64,000 bases of DNA from Pseudodesulfovibrio sp. S3 (GCF_004025585.1 NZ_QTZO01000012.1:1-64000); one strand, 5' to 3'. Positions 16,293-26,549 are shown, counted from the first letter of the stretch. A program made the numbers and translations. Notes: a model not told the origin generated them from the letters alone.

Positions 16293-18926
16293 TCACTGTG
16301 CCTTGGCCGCTTGCAGCAGGGCCTGCTTCAGCAGGTTGATCCGTTCCGTGTCGAGCAGCCGTTGGCCGTCCAGGGTGCGGACGTGGAATATGTCGGCGGC
16401 CCTGCCCTTGATGGTGGTGATCTTGGCCAGGTGGATGGACAGGGAGTGGTCGGCCAAGGTGCGGGCCATGTCAAAGAGAAACCCGGTCCGGTCCGTGGCG
16501 GCCACTTCGACCACGGTGTAGAAATCGCTTGTCTTGTTTTCGATGGACACCAGCGGGCGGAGCTTGGGGCCGGTGCGTCCCCTGGTCAGCGGCGAGTTGC
16601 GCCGCTCTTCCAGGCGCGCTGCCAGATCGAGTTTGTTGACCAGGGCGTACCCGATGGAACGGCTGACGCGGGCCCAGACCTCTTCGAGATAGAGGTTTTC
16701 AGGTGGTTCGTTCACGGTGAAGACATCCACCACCGTGCCGTCTTTCCAAGTGAAGATGTCGGCGGCCAGGATGTTCAGGCCGTGCAGGGAGATGGCTCCG
16801 GCCACGGTGGCGAACAGGCCTTGTTGGTCCATGGCGGCAATGGTCAGTTCATAGGTGTTTTCCGCCTTGCCCGGTGCGGCTTCGATGAAATTGACTCCTT
16901 TGCCGCCGATGGAGGAGGGTTTGCGTATGCGGTCTTCGGCCACGCCGTCCCTGAGCCGTTTTGCCAAACGGATGTGTGCGGCGATTGCCGTTGGAGTGAG
17001 GGCCAGAAAGGCACGATGGGGCATGGCCTGCACTGCCGCGCTGACAAGGGCCGAGTCCTGATCCGAGGCGGAGATGAACACGGCGCTTTTGGCGTGGGAC
17101 AGGTGTTTGGCGGCGTCCGGCTCTGACAGGGGACCGTGCTCAAGGAGGTTGCGGACCTTGAAATAGAGTTCGCCGAACAGGGAGCGGGTCCAGGAATTCC
17201 AGGCGCGCGGGCCGGTGGCCATGGAATCGGCCACGGACAGAAGGTAGAGCATGTCCAGTCGTTCGGGCGTGGCCACAATCCCGGCGACTTCGGCGGCCAC
17301 ACGTTCGTCCGACAAGTCGCGCCGGGTTGCGGCCTTGGGGAGGAGCAGGTGGTGTTCCACCAGGAAAGCCACATCGTCGATGACCTGTTGTTCCCGTTCG
17401 TAGATGGTCAGAACCTCACGGGCGATATCGGCACCGGCCTTGGAGTGGCTCGGTTCGCCCTTGCCCAGGTCGTGAAAAAAACCGGCCAGGATCAGCCGCT
17501 TTGGGTCAGGGATTCGGGCTGCCAGTTCGCCTGTCCAGTCCGAGTCGTCGGACAGGAAGCTGGACAGAAGGGCAACGGTAGCCAGGGTATGCCTTCCTAC
17601 GGGGTGGACGTGGTAGTCGTTGAACTGGATGAGGTGTTCCACGTCGCCGAATTCCGGGAAGAGGGCAGGCAGCAGGCGGGTTTCGAGCAGCCCCTCGCAG
17701 GCCACGCCGCAGTGCGGGGCCATGAAGATTTCCACCAGTATGGACAGGGTCTCTGCACGGGCCACGAGCCTGCCTGCGAACCGGCCGGGATTACGTCGGA
17801 TGATGCGGCGTGCGCCCCAGGTCAGGGGCAGCCCGCTGCGGGCGGATTCCAGGAATGCGCCCAGTACGTTGCCAGCGGTTACAGCCGACTGGCTCTTGAA
17901 AAACAGGCCCTCGGGGCAGGCTGCGATGTTGCGGATGGAGAGCTTTGGCAGCGGAGCGGGGTGCTTTTCGGGAAAGCCCTCCTGGAACATGGCTTCGCGC
18001 ATGGTCTTGATGCGGGTCATGGCCTGGTGCAGCCGGGAGAGGAAGAACTCCACGGCCCGACCCGTGTCCTGGGGGGATGCGTCCTTGACCGCAAAACCCA
18101 TGAGTCGTGCCGTGGGCGGTTGGAGGTCAAAGAACAGCCGGTCGTTCTTGCGCCCCGCTGCCAGGTGCAGGGCCGTGCGTACCCGGTTCAGAAAGGCCTG
18201 GTCATCGCGAAGGCGCGAGAATTCCTCGGGCAGGAAGACCGGTTTCAGGCCCGTTGTTTCGAGCACGCGTCGCAGCCAGAACACCTGCTGGCCGTCGCGC
18301 AATCCGCCGAGTCCGTTTTTCAGTTCGGGTTCGAGCAGGCCGGAGGCGTCACCGTACTGCCGGGCGCGTGACCTGTTGTGATCGCGCAGGCTCCGGGCAA
18401 AAAAAGTGCCCGTCTTCTTGAGGACCTTGGCTTCAAAGTCGGTTTGGAACAGGTCGAAGACCTCGGCGTCTCCGGCCAGGGGGCGGGCGTCCATGAGCGA
18501 GGCCAGAACCTGGAAATCCTTTTTGGACAGCGAGACGCAGTCCGAGATGGTGCGCACGCCGTGGCCCAGGTCAAGGCCGAGATCCCAGAGCGGGAAGAGC
18601 AGGGTCTTGATGAAGGGTTCGGCCCCTGCGGGGATGCGCTGTTTGAACAGGACCAGTACGTCCACGTCCGAGCCTGGACAGAGTCTTCCTCGACCATATC
18701 CACCCACGGCGACCAGGGCAAAGGCGAATTTTTGTGCCCCGGCTTCCCTGATGCGGTCCCGGAAGTAGCGATCAACCAGATGGGTGTACTCCCAGGCGAA
18801 CCCGCCCACGGAACCGGCTTTGGCCCGCTTCCACAGATCAGCCCTGGCCTGTTTCAGCTTGACGGCGGAGTCGGGCAGGTGGCTGTCTGGTCGCATGGGA
18901 TGAACCTGGGGCGTCAAGGGTTGCAT
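16293..18926 (-). CDS. glnD: PII uridylyltransferase / uridylyl-removing enzyme
   Basis: GlnD senses glutamine and adds or removes UMP on PII. The nucleotidyltransferase motif (VGGYGRGRLCPGSDVDVL) lies near residue 80, the HD domain (GFFHDLGKGEPSHS) is central, and two ACT domains end the protein (TIAAMDQQGLFATVAG; VAATDRTGFLFDMA). The ATG at 18926 is used; another at 18896 is equally possible, and the frame is open to 19025. It sits directly downstream of glnK, its substrate, so amtB-glnK-glnD form one functional unit. Confidence 0.94.
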   Translation of the reverse strand: MQPLTPQVHPMRPDSHLPDSAVKLKQARADLWKRAKAGSVGGFAWEYTHLVDRYFRDRIREAGAQKFAFALVAVGGYGRGRLCPGSDVDVLVLFKQRIPAGAEPFIKTLLFPLWDLGLDLGHGVRTISDCVSLSKKDFQVLASLMDARPLAGDAEVFDLFQTDFEAKVLKKTGTFFARSLRDHNRSRARQYGDASGLLEPELKNGLGGLRDGQQVFWLRRVLETTGLKPVFLPEEFSRLRDDQAFLNRVRTALHLAAGRKNDRLFFDLQPPTARLMGFAVKDASPQDTGRAVEFFLSRLHQAMTRIKTMREAMFQEGFPEKHPAPLPKLSIRNIAACPEGLFFKSQSAVTAGNVLGAFLESARSGLPLTWGARRIIRRNPGRFAGRLVARAETLSILVEIFMAPHCGVACEGLLETRLLPALFPEFGDVEHLIQFNDYHVHPVGRHTLATVALLSSFLSDDSDWTGELAARIPDPKRLILAGFFHDLGKGEPSHSKAGADIAREVLTIYEREQQVIDDVAFLVEHHLLLPKAATRRDLSDERVAAEVAGIVATPERLDMLYLLSVADSMATGPRAWNSWTRSLFGELYFKVRNLLEHGPLSEPDAAKHLSHAKSAVFISASDQDSALVSAAVQAMPHRAFLALTPTAIAAHIRLAKRLRDGVAEDRIRKPSSIGGKGVNFIEAAPGKAENTYELTIAAMDQQGLFATVAGAISLHGLNILAADIFTWKDGTVVDVFTVNEPPENLYLEEVWARVSRSIGYALVNKLDLAARLEERRNSPLTRGRTGPKLRPLVSIENKTSDFYTVVEVAATDRTGFLFDMARTLADHSLSIHLAKITTIKGRAADIFHVRTLDGQRLLDTERINLLKQALLQAAKAQ

Positions 18927-19104
18927 GACAAGATGGGAAAAAAGGCGGTCGGGGGCCTTTCCATTCCCCCGACCGCTGGCCGGCCTTGGGTCAGGCCGGT
19001 TCCGGGCAGGCGTCGGGACTCTCAAACCTCGCGTGCGGCCCGGGAGAATCGGCCCGGAATCGTCCGGGACGATGGTGTTCTAGATGTCCGGGATGGCCGG
19101 CCGG

Positions 19105-19455
<351 letters not shown>

Positions 19456-20661
19456 TTACTGCCACTGATATCCGGTCTCTGAATGTTCGGCAATGTCCAT
19501 GCCCTTGTCCTGCTCCTCTCCGGTTGCCTTGAGGCCGATGGTGGCGTCCACCGCCTTGAAGAGGATGAAGGTCATGACAAAGCAGAATCCCCAGGTGGCG
19601 ACCACGGATACGAATTGGACCCAGAGTTGGTGGGGGTTGCCCGCGATCAGCCCTTCTGCGCCGACCGTGGCCAGCACGCCGGTGGCCAGTGCTCCGTAGG
19701 TGCCGCCCACGCCATGTATGCCGACCACGTCCAGGGCATCGTCATACCCGAACCTGTTCTTGAGCATGATGCCCCCGTAGCAGATGATGCCCGCACCCAG
19801 GCCGAGCACGATGGCCCACATGGGGGTGACAAAGCCTGCCGCCGGGGTGATGGCGACCAGACCGGCCACAGCGCCCGAGGCTGCGCCCAAGGTGGTGGCC
19901 TTTCCGCCGTGCACCCATTCCGCGATGATCCAGGACAGGGCCGCAGCGGCCGCAGCCATGTGGGTGGTCACAAAGGCGTTGGCTGCAACGCCGTCAGCGG
20001 ACAGGGCGGAACCGGCATTGAAGCCGAACCAGCCGAACCAGAGAATGCCCGCGCCCAGAATGGTCATGGGCAGGTTGTGGGGGATGAACGCTCTGGTGCC
20101 GTGGCCTTTCCTTTTACCTATGAGGATGGCGCAGCACAGGGCCGCGGCCCCGGAGCTCATGTGTACGACCGCGCCGCCGGCAAAGTCCAGGGCGCCCATC
20201 TCGCCCATCCAGCCGCCGCCCCAGACCCAGTGGCACATGGGGGCATAGACCAGGATCAACCAGAGGGCGGAAAAGACCATGAATCCTGCAAACTTCATGC
20301 GCTCGGCAAAGGCGCCCGTGATCAGTGCGGGCGTGATGACCGCGAACATGCACTGGAAGATCATGAAGGTCAGGTGGGGCAGGTTTTCGGCAGGCGACCC
20401 GGCGTTGTCCAGGCCGACGCCGCTCAGGAAAGCGAAGTCCAGCCCGCCGATCAGCCCGTTGATGTCGGAACCGAAGGACAGGGAATATCCTATGACCGCC
20501 CACAGCACGGACACCAGCCCGAGCATTATGAAAGACTGCATTATGGTCGCGAGAACGTTTTTCGAGCGGACCAGCCCGCCGTAGAACAGTGCCAGGCCGG
20601 GGGTCATGAACATGACCAGGGCCGCACAGATCAGTATGAAAGCGTTGTCTGTGTAGTTCAT
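19456..20661 (-). CDS. amtB: Ammonium transporter
   Basis: The 401-residue membrane protein has about eleven transmembrane segments and the family sequence VHMSSGAAALCCAILIGKR and DALDVVGIHGVGGTYGAL, including the conserved channel histidine. It imports ammonium under nitrogen limitation. GGAGG lies seven bases before the ATG. A candidate sigma-54 promoter is just upstream. Gene order amtB-glnK is near universal. Confidence 0.96.
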   Translation of the reverse strand: MNYTDNAFILICAALVMFMTPGLALFYGGLVRSKNVLATIMQSFIMLGLVSVLWAVIGYSLSFGSDINGLIGGLDFAFLSGVGLDNAGSPAENLPHLTFMIFQCMFAVITPALITGAFAERMKFAGFMVFSALWLILVYAPMCHWVWGGGWMGEMGALDFAGGAVVHMSSGAAALCCAILIGKRKGHGTRAFIPHNLPMTILGAGILWFGWFGFNAGSALSADGVAANAFVTTHMAAAAAALSWIIAEWVHGGKATTLGAASGAVAGLVAITPAAGFVTPMWAIVLGLGAGIICYGGIMLKNRFGYDDALDVVGIHGVGGTYGALATGVLATVGAEGLIAGNPHQLWVQFVSVVATWGFCFVMTFILFKAVDATIGLKATGEEQDKGMDIAEHSETGYQWQ

Positions 20662-20961
20662 CGTTATACCTCCGGGGTGCCCTAATGCAAAAGAGGGGCC
20701 AATGAAAAACGGCTAAAATAAGGGGTTTTATACAAAATGGTTTTGTTTTCGATTAACAAAAGTGCAAAAAAATCGTAAAATTTACGAAATTTGTTAAAAA
20801 TGTGGATAATGATGTAGGTTTGCTCCGGGCGCGGTGCCATTCTTACGGGAAAGGCAGGGCGCTTTCCTGTGACCGATTTGACCACATTGCTTCAAAACGA
20901 TAGGACTTGTTGAGATTATGAAAGAAGGGAGTCGGCGCTGCACGGCCAGGGAGGTTGGACC
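20662..20961. other. AT-rich divergent regulatory region
   Basis: This gap separates amtB from the divergent secreted-protein gene. It is markedly AT-rich at 20700-20815. Apart from the candidate sigma-54 promoter it holds a perfect 15-bp palindrome, TCGTAAA-A-TTTACGA, at 20773-20787, a possible binding site for an activator or repressor. No NtrC-type TGCACC...GGTGCA site was found. Confidence 0.5.
20686..20701 (-). promoter_or_regulatory. Candidate sigma-54 promoter for amtB-glnK-glnD
   Basis: On the minus strand the sequence is TGGCCCCTCTTTTGCA. It matches the -24/-12 consensus TGGCAC-N5-TTGCA with the required ten bases between GG and GC and one main mismatch. The predicted start near 20675 would leave only a very short leader before the Shine-Dalgarno at 20669-20673, which lowers confidence. 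Confidence 0.45.
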
Positions 20962-21414
20962 ATGCACATGAGAACCAAGAGCGCGTTGGTCGTTATTGTC
21001 GGGCTGGCCCTGGCTTTTGCCGTGGTTTTCAGCTTCGATTACACGGATCGCTATGTCAGCGACCGTTTTAACAAGGCGATTCAAAACGCTCCGGCAGGGA
21101 CTGGCGAGTCCTTTTCCCTGGACGCCCTGATGGAATACTACGACTGGGATTCGGTCTGTGTGGTTCTGCCCGGCTCGGATCACGGCTTCACCACCCTGAT
21201 GGGCCGCGATTACGAACATCAGGCCACGGATATTGGCTCCTGGAGCCTGGTTTTCATCAAGGGAGAGGCGGTTACCGCCGAGATTACCATTGATCGGACC
21301 TTTCTCGAATACCCTGATAATCTGGAAGCGCACTGCTTCGACCGATGGGGTGCTGTCTTCTTCCTGAACAGGGATGATCAGGGCCAACTGCATCTTACCT
21401 TTTCCGGGCATTAG
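20962..21414 (+). CDS. Hypothetical exported or membrane-anchored protein
   Basis: The 150-residue product has a single N-terminal hydrophobic helix (ALVVIVGLALAFAVVFSF), acting as signal peptide or anchor, then a soluble domain containing CVVLPGSDHGF and two later cysteines-poor strands. GGGAGG precedes the ATG. I do not recognise a family. The sirtuin gene follows within nine bases, so they may share a transcript. Confidence 0.7.
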   Translation: MHMRTKSALVVIVGLALAFAVVFSFDYTDRYVSDRFNKAIQNAPAGTGESFSLDALMEYYDWDSVCVVLPGSDHGFTTLMGRDYEHQATDIGSWSLVFIKGEAVTAEITIDRTFLEYPDNLEAHCFDRWGAVFFLNRDDQGQLHLTFSGH

Positions 21415-21422
21415 GGTTGAGT

Positions 21423-22166
21423 ATGTCCAATCAAGCCCTGGAAAATGCAGCCCTTGCACTGAAGAATGCCCGGTGCGCCCTGGCCTTCACCGGGGCGGGT
21501 ATCTCCGTCGAGTCCGGCGTTCCACCCTTTCGCGGGCCGGGCGGCGTGTGGTCAAAGTATGACCCGGACATGTTTGAAAAGGGATACTTCAAGCGCCACC
21601 CGGAAGAGGTCTGGCCTCTGCTGAAAGAGATTTTTTACGACACGCTCGGCCGGGCCAGGCCCAACCCCGCCCATACGGCCTTGGCCGAACTTGAAGCTGT
21701 GGGCAAGCTGGCCGGGATCATCACCCAGAACATCGACTCCCTGCATCAGGCCGCCGGAAGCGGGGTGGTCCATGAATACCATGGCTCCACCCGGCGTATG
21801 CAGTGTATGCACTGCCGGGAGTTCTTTGCCTCCGAGACCATATCCCTGGAAAAACTGCCGCCCCTGTGCCCGCATTGCAGCGGTCTGCTCAAGCCGGATT
21901 TCGTGTTTTTCGGCGAGGGTATTCCCACGGCCGTGCACATTGCTGCCGTTGAACTGGCCGAACAGTCGGACGTCTGCCTGATTATCGGCACGGGCGGTCA
22001 GGTCATGCCTGCCGGACGCATTCCCTATATCGTCAAGAATCGGGGAGGCACGATCATCGAGGTCAACCTTCACGATACGGATTACTCCTACACCACCAGC
22101 GACTATTTCCTGCAAGGCAAGGCGGGCGAGATGACCCCGAAGCTGGTCCGCTTGGCGTTGGCCTGA
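21423..22166 (+). CDS. cobB: NAD-dependent protein deacylase, sirtuin
   Basis: This Sir2-family enzyme removes acyl groups from lysines using NAD. It shows the NAD-binding AFTGAGISVESGVPPFRG, the catalytic TQNIDSLHQ and HEYHGS, and the zinc-binding pairs CMHC and CPHC. Its 247-residue length is typical of bacterial class III sirtuins. The ATG at 21423 is chosen over a TTG two codons earlier. Confidence 0.93.
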   Translation: MSNQALENAALALKNARCALAFTGAGISVESGVPPFRGPGGVWSKYDPDMFEKGYFKRHPEEVWPLLKEIFYDTLGRARPNPAHTALAELEAVGKLAGIITQNIDSLHQAAGSGVVHEYHGSTRRMQCMHCREFFASETISLEKLPPLCPHCSGLLKPDFVFFGEGIPTAVHIAAVELAEQSDVCLIIGTGGQVMPAGRIPYIVKNRGGTIIEVNLHDTDYSYTTSDYFLQGKAGEMTPKLVRLALA

Positions 22167-22200
22167 CTGTCCGCTGAACCGGGATTCGTCGTTGCTCCCT

Positions 22201-22226
22201 CCCCACGGTGCTGATATTGCGTGGGG
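22201..22226 (+). terminator. Hairpin after the sirtuin gene
   Basis: A seven-base-pair stem, CCCCACG/CGTGGGG, lies 35 bases after the stop codon. It has no T-run, so it is only a possible terminator. Confidence 0.4.
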
Positions 22227-22265
22227 TCGGAGATAATAGCTGTAAACAATAAAGGCCTGATGTTG

Positions 22266-22305
22266 ACAGTATAGGATCTTTATTTCTTATTCACAGTATA
22301 AGACC
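22266..22305 (+). promoter_or_regulatory. Direct repeats upstream of the AEC transporter
   Basis: ACAGTATAGGATC (22266-22278) recurs as ACAGTATAAGACC (22293-22305), 27 bases apart, just upstream of the AEC gene. TTGACA overlaps the first copy at 22263. This could be a regulator site; the regulator is unknown. Confidence 0.35.
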
Positions 22306-22361
22306 AGTACGTTATTGCAGGGCAAGGAATCTGTTAACCGTGAATTCAATGAGGGTTGCGT

Positions 22362-23315
22362 ATGGAGATGTTTATCAATCTTACTCAAGCAATTGTCAGT
22401 CTGGTCATCGTGTACATGTTGGCCTTGTACTTACGGCATCGGAACGTTCTTGAGGAACAGCATTCCTTAATTCTTGCGCGGATCGTCACGGAATTATGTC
22501 TCCCTGCAGTGGTTTTTGTCAATCTGGCTAGCGCAAGCATATCCCCGGAATACATGCGTCCTGCATTCGTGATGTTAGGAGCAGAGCTGTTATGCATAGC
22601 TCTGGCCTGGGGTGCAGGAACGGCGTTTCGTTTATCCAGAGCGGAAAAGGGAGCAATAGTATTTTGTGCTGCCTTCGGGTCATCAACTTTTCTGGGATAT
22701 GCGATTATAATGCAACTGTATCCCGACACCCCGCAAGCCATGACCGAGGCTGTTCTCATCTCAGAAGTCGGCGTCGGCTACCCCATTTTCATCTTGGGCC
22801 CCATGCTGGCTGCGTACTTCGGCAGTTCAGGGGTATCTTTCCGGGAGAACATCGGAGCCTCCCTGGCCTTTTTTAAATCTCCGGTCTTTTTTGCGCTGCT
22901 TCTGGGCCTGGCCTGGCAGCCACTGGGATTGCCCGGGGAAGAAAACGGCTTGCTCCGCCCTCTTTTTGATGTCTGTCATGTACTGAGTCAGGCATTGACG
23001 CCGCTTGCAATTCTTGCCGTCGGACTGATGTTCAAAATTCCAAATCTCAGGCAATGCCTGGTAATGCTGACGATTGTGGTTGCCATAAAACTCCTGATCA
23101 AACCGTTTATGCTGTCCTACGTGTCCGATTTAATGGGATTTGAAAAACTCTGGAAGGATGTTCTGGTCCTGTTGGGAGCGATGCCCCCGGCAGTGCTGGG
23201 AGTTGTTTTCTTGCGCCGGTACGGCGGAGATGCTTCCCTGGCCTCGGCCTTGTTGCTGGTGGCAACCATTCTGAGTTGCGTGACAATTCTGGGAGTTTTC
23301 TGGGCCGTGGGGTAG
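22362..23315 (+). CDS. AEC family (auxin efflux carrier-like) transporter
   Basis: The 317-residue protein has about ten transmembrane segments in two halves with a shorter hydrophilic centre, the pattern of the AEC / malate-permease family (CAAFGSSTFLGYAIIMQLY; LGAMPPAVLGVVFLRRYGG). Bacterial members export or import organic acids such as malate or malonate. GAGGG lies about seven bases before the ATG at 22362. The gene is visibly less GC-rich than its neighbours, which may reflect transfer. Confidence 0.82.
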   Translation: MEMFINLTQAIVSLVIVYMLALYLRHRNVLEEQHSLILARIVTELCLPAVVFVNLASASISPEYMRPAFVMLGAELLCIALAWGAGTAFRLSRAEKGAIVFCAAFGSSTFLGYAIIMQLYPDTPQAMTEAVLISEVGVGYPIFILGPMLAAYFGSSGVSFRENIGASLAFFKSPVFFALLLGLAWQPLGLPGEENGLLRPLFDVCHVLSQALTPLAILAVGLMFKIPNLRQCLVMLTIVVAIKLLIKPFMLSYVSDLMGFEKLWKDVLVLLGAMPPAVLGVVFLRRYGGDASLASALLLVATILSCVTILGVFWAVG

Positions 23316-23349
23316 CTGGAACACCTGCTGCGCTTGCGAAGTCTGACCG

Positions 23350-23378
23350 TCCATGCCGGAAGAATGACTCGGCATGGA
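23350..23378 (+). terminator. Hairpin after the AEC gene
   Basis: A perfect nine-base-pair stem, TCCATGCCG/CGGCATGGA, lies 35 bases after the stop codon; no T-run follows. Confidence 0.45.
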
Positions 23379-23530
23379 TGTACTTGATAAAAGCCGGAAA
23401 CTCACATGATCCCCAGTCCTTGAAACAGGGAGACCCTCACCCGTTAGGGAGCCTCTACTCGAAGCAGATACTATAATGGGAAACTTGACGATGTACGGGG
23501 AAAGCGTTTGACAGAGTGTCGCTTCAGCCA

Positions 23531-23572
23531 CCCCAAAAGCCCCTCGCCTTACGATGGCCAGGGGCTTTTGGG
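23531..23572. terminator. Strong bidirectional terminator before galE 3' end
   Basis: A long stem, CCCAAAAGCCCCT pairing with AGGGGCTTTTGGG, with a 15-base loop sits 17 bases beyond the galE stop codon. Its A and T tracts inside the stem allow function on either strand. Confidence 0.7.
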
Positions 23573-23588
23573 CGGTCATGGATGCCGA

Positions 23589-24566
23589 CTAGGCCAAGTC
23601 TTTTTGATGCCAGTTCCAGGCTGTGCGCACGATGTCGTGGACATCGCCGAATTGCGGGTGCCATCCAAGGATTTCGCGGGCGGCGGAGGCTGAGGCGACC
23701 AGGGCCGGGGAGTCTCCGGCGCGGCGTTCGGATTCCGTGACCGGAATCTCCCTGCCGGAGACCTCGCGGGCCACGTCAATGATCTCGCGTACGGAAAAAC
23801 CGTTGCCGTTGCCCAGGTTGAAGGCGCGGGACGCACCGCCTGATTCCAGGAAGTCGAGGGCCTTGACGTGGGCGTCGGCCAGGTCCGTGACGTGGATGTA
23901 GTCGCGCAGGCAGGTGCCGTCCGGGGTCGGGTAGTCAGTGCCGAAGATGGTGATGTTGTCGCGCAGTCCCAGGGCCGCATGCAGGATGAGCGGGATGAGA
24001 TGGGTCTCGGGCTGGTGGCGTTCTCCGATCTCGGCATCCCTGTCTGCCCCGGCCGCGTTGAAATAGCGCAGGCAGACGTGCTTCAGGCCGTAGGCGTGGT
24101 CATAGTCGGCCAGGATCTGCTCGATCATCCGCTTGGACCAGGCATAGGGCGACAGCGGCGAGAGCGGGTGATCCTCGGCGATGATGTCCGTGATTGGCTC
24201 GCCGTAGACCGCAGCGGTGGAGGAGAAGACCAGTCTTTTCACGTCCGCCTTGAGCATGGCGTCCAGGAGATTCAGGGTGTTGCGCACGTTGTTGCCGTAG
24301 TAGATGCGCGGCCTTTGCACGGATTCGCCCACGGCGATGAAGGCGGCGAAGTGCAGGACCTCGCCGATGTCGTGACGGGAGAACACGCCCTCGATAAAGG
24401 CGGGATCGCCCAGGTCGCCGTGCTCGAACGCTCCCCATTTGAGGAAGTCGCGGTGTCCGGCCACCAGGGAATCCAGGACCACCACTTCGCGCCCGAGCTG
24501 CGTCAGGGCCTTGGCCGCATGGGAACCGATATATCCGGCGCCGCCGGTGATGAGTGTCTTTTTCAT
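23589..24566 (-). CDS. galE: UDP-glucose 4-epimerase
   Basis: This extended short-chain dehydrogenase interconverts UDP-glucose and UDP-galactose. It has the N-terminal NAD motif GGAGYIGSH, the catalytic SSTAAVYG and the YAWSKRMIE (YxxxK) motif. The length, 325 residues, is normal. It supplies galactose for surface polysaccharide. Confidence 0.95.
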   Translation of the reverse strand: MKKTLITGGAGYIGSHAAKALTQLGREVVVLDSLVAGHRDFLKWGAFEHGDLGDPAFIEGVFSRHDIGEVLHFAAFIAVGESVQRPRIYYGNNVRNTLNLLDAMLKADVKRLVFSSTAAVYGEPITDIIAEDHPLSPLSPYAWSKRMIEQILADYDHAYGLKHVCLRYFNAAGADRDAEIGERHQPETHLIPLILHAALGLRDNITIFGTDYPTPDGTCLRDYIHVTDLADAHVKALDFLESGGASRAFNLGNGNGFSVREIIDVAREVSGREIPVTESERRAGDSPALVASASAAREILGWHPQFGDVHDIVRTAWNWHQKDLA

Positions 24567-24676
24567 GCCCGTTCAATACTCCACGCCGAAGGAAAAGAGA
24601 AGCCTGCTTCGCCCGTCCGAAAGGTTTGAGCTCTGTATTTTTGAAAAAGGCTTTGTTCCTGAGGGCGCGTGCTTTA

Positions 24677-24705
24677 GCCGAAGGCGCAATAAAAAAGTTT
24701 GGGAG
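24677..24705 (-). repeat. Dispersed AAACTTTTTG element, copy c
   Basis: On the minus strand it reads CTCCCAAACTTTTTTATTGCGCCTTCGGC in pieces matching the other copies: CTCC, AAACTTTTTT, then GCGCCTTCGGC. The rest of the 24567-24788 gap contains several GC-rich hairpins that could terminate the chemotaxis gene's antisense side or galE promoter read-through. Confidence 0.45.
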
Positions 24706-24788
24706 AGTTCAGAGAACCCTTTTCAAAGGGCTCTCCGGCGAGGAGCCGCCGGAGGCCATCCTGAAAAGGGCCTCTGGAAGAGAGTACT

Positions 24789-26423
24789 CTAGGACTGCAT
24801 CCGCCCGATCAGTTCCTTGAGGGAGGCGGCTAGGGTGGACAGGGCATCGAGGTCGGCCCTGGCTTCGGTCATGGCGTGCGCCGTTTCGCTGGAAATGGTG
24901 TTGATCTCTTCGGTGGCCCGGGCAACTTCCTCACTGGTGGCGGACTGCTCCTCGGCTGCCGTGGCGATGGAGCGCACCTGGTCGGCGGCCATGATCACGC
25001 TTTTGTGGATATTTTCGATGAATTTTCCAGCCTCGTTGGCCAGTTCCGTGGATTTCTGGATGGAGGAGACCGCGCTTTCCGTGGCCGTCACGTTTTCGTG
25101 GGTGCCGGTCCTGATGGCCTGAATGGCCTCGTCCACTTCCTTGGTGGCGGTCATGGTTTTTTCGGCCAATTTGCGGACCTCGTCCGCGACCACGGCAAAG
25201 CCGCGCCCGGCCTCTCCGGCGCGGGCGGCCTCGATGGCCGCATTCAGGGCCAGGAGGTTGGTCTGGTCTGCGATGTCGTCGATGACCTGCATGATCGCTC
25301 CGATGTCCTTGGTCTGCTGGTCCAGGACGGCCATGGATGTCTTCAGGGCTTCGGATTGGCGTCCCACACCCTGGATGGCTTCGACCACCTGGTTCACGAG
25401 CGAGGCGCCCTCTTCTGCCAGATCCCGCATCTGGTCGGCGTTGACCGATGCGTCGGATGCGTTGCGTGCTACCTCCAGGACCGTGGCGTTCATTTCCTCC
25501 ATGGCCGTGGCGGTTTCTCCGGCCCGGTCGCGTTGGATTTCCGAACCGTGGCTGGCCTCGTCCACCTGTTGGGACAGGGTTGTGGAAGCGGTGTCCAGCT
25601 GTTCGGCGATGGCTTCGGCCTCTTTGGCAGCGTCCACGATGATCTTGTGCTGGTGCAGGGCTTCGGCCTCGCTCTGTTTGATTTGCGTGGTCTCGGTCAG
25701 GATGGTGAATGCGCCGACAATGCGTCCATCCAGGTCCTTGATGGGGGATATGTCCACCAGCAGGTGGTAGGGACGGCCCTTGCGCCCTTTGCCCTCGGTG
25801 ACCTGGGCCACGACGACCTTGTCTTTGCGCATGCATTCGCCGAGCATGGTGGGTTTGTTCTTGTCGCCATAGATGAATTGAGCCATGTGCATGCCGATGA
25901 ATTTTGAGGGCGGGTCGTCGATCTGGAGGAGGTCCAGCTCCGGCTGGTTGAGAAAGGTGATGATCTCGTTCGTGTCCACCACCACGCAGGGCTGGGTCAG
26001 GCCTGACAGCAACCCCTGGGCCAGGCCGAGCTTGGTCTTGAGTTCGCCCGTCATGCTCTTTACGGCTTCGATAGCCTCGCTGATGGCGTCTTTAGGCAGG
26101 TATTCGATGGTGGTGTCGTAGTTGCCCCTGGCCACCTCATGGGTGAAGTTCGAGAGCTTGCGCAGAGGTTTGATCAGGGTGCGCACCAGAATGATGCTTC
26201 CAAGAGTCGCACCCAGTATGCCTGCAACGACAATGATGCCGGCCATTATCAGGAGACTCTGCTTCATTTCAACCAATTTGGCCGGGTCTACCTGTAGCTC
26301 TCCGAGGGCCGTGTCCACCTGATAAATGATGCCGGCTGCAAGAGCGATGGCGGTCAACGCCACCATGCCGGTCACGCCGATGGAGAGCTTGAACCGAAAG
26401 GGAACTCTTTTGGGATCGAACAT
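24789..26423 (-). CDS. Methyl-accepting chemotaxis protein with PAS domain
   Basis: The 544-residue receptor has two transmembrane helices (about residues 15-35 and 58-80) with almost no periplasmic loop, a HAMP domain, a PAS domain ([17 protein letters not shown]), and a C-terminal signalling domain with the conserved hairpin tip [20 protein letters not shown]. The short periplasmic part suggests cytoplasmic sensing through PAS. The ATG at 26423 has GAGG seven bases before it; an ATG two codons upstream is too close to that site. Confidence 0.92.
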   Translation of the reverse strand: MFDPKRVPFRFKLSIGVTGMVALTAIALAAGIIYQVDTALGELQVDPAKLVEMKQSLLIMAGIIVVAGILGATLGSIILVRTLIKPLRKLSNFTHEVARGNYDTTIEYLPKDAISEAIEAVKSMTGELKTKLGLAQGLLSGLTQPCVVVDTNEIITFLNQPELDLLQIDDPPSKFIGMHMAQFIYGDKNKPTMLGECMRKDKVVVAQVTEGKGRKGRPYHLLVDISPIKDLDGRIVGAFTILTETTQIKQSEAEALHQHKIIVDAAKEAEAIAEQLDTASTTLSQQVDEASHGSEIQRDRAGETATAMEEMNATVLEVARNASDASVNADQMRDLAEEGASLVNQVVEAIQGVGRQSEALKTSMAVLDQQTKDIGAIMQVIDDIADQTNLLALNAAIEAARAGEAGRGFAVVADEVRKLAEKTMTATKEVDEAIQAIRTGTHENVTATESAVSSIQKSTELANEAGKFIENIHKSVIMAADQVRSIATAAEEQSATSEEVARATEEINTISSETAHAMTEARADLDALSTLAASLKELIGRMQS

Positions 26424-26549
26424 ACACATGCCTCTGTGTGGTTTCAGATAACGAGCGTTTGCCCTTAACTGTTCGGGATATTACTCTAGATATTCTTTAG
26501 ATTCTGTACGGGGGTCAGCCCTTTCTGTCAACATGCCCCGGCGCTCGAA

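Noticed and set aside
23316-23588. Possible tRNA or small RNA between the AEC gene and galE
   Set aside because: Hairpins there look like terminators; no cloverleaf or GGTTCGAATCC-type T-arm is present.
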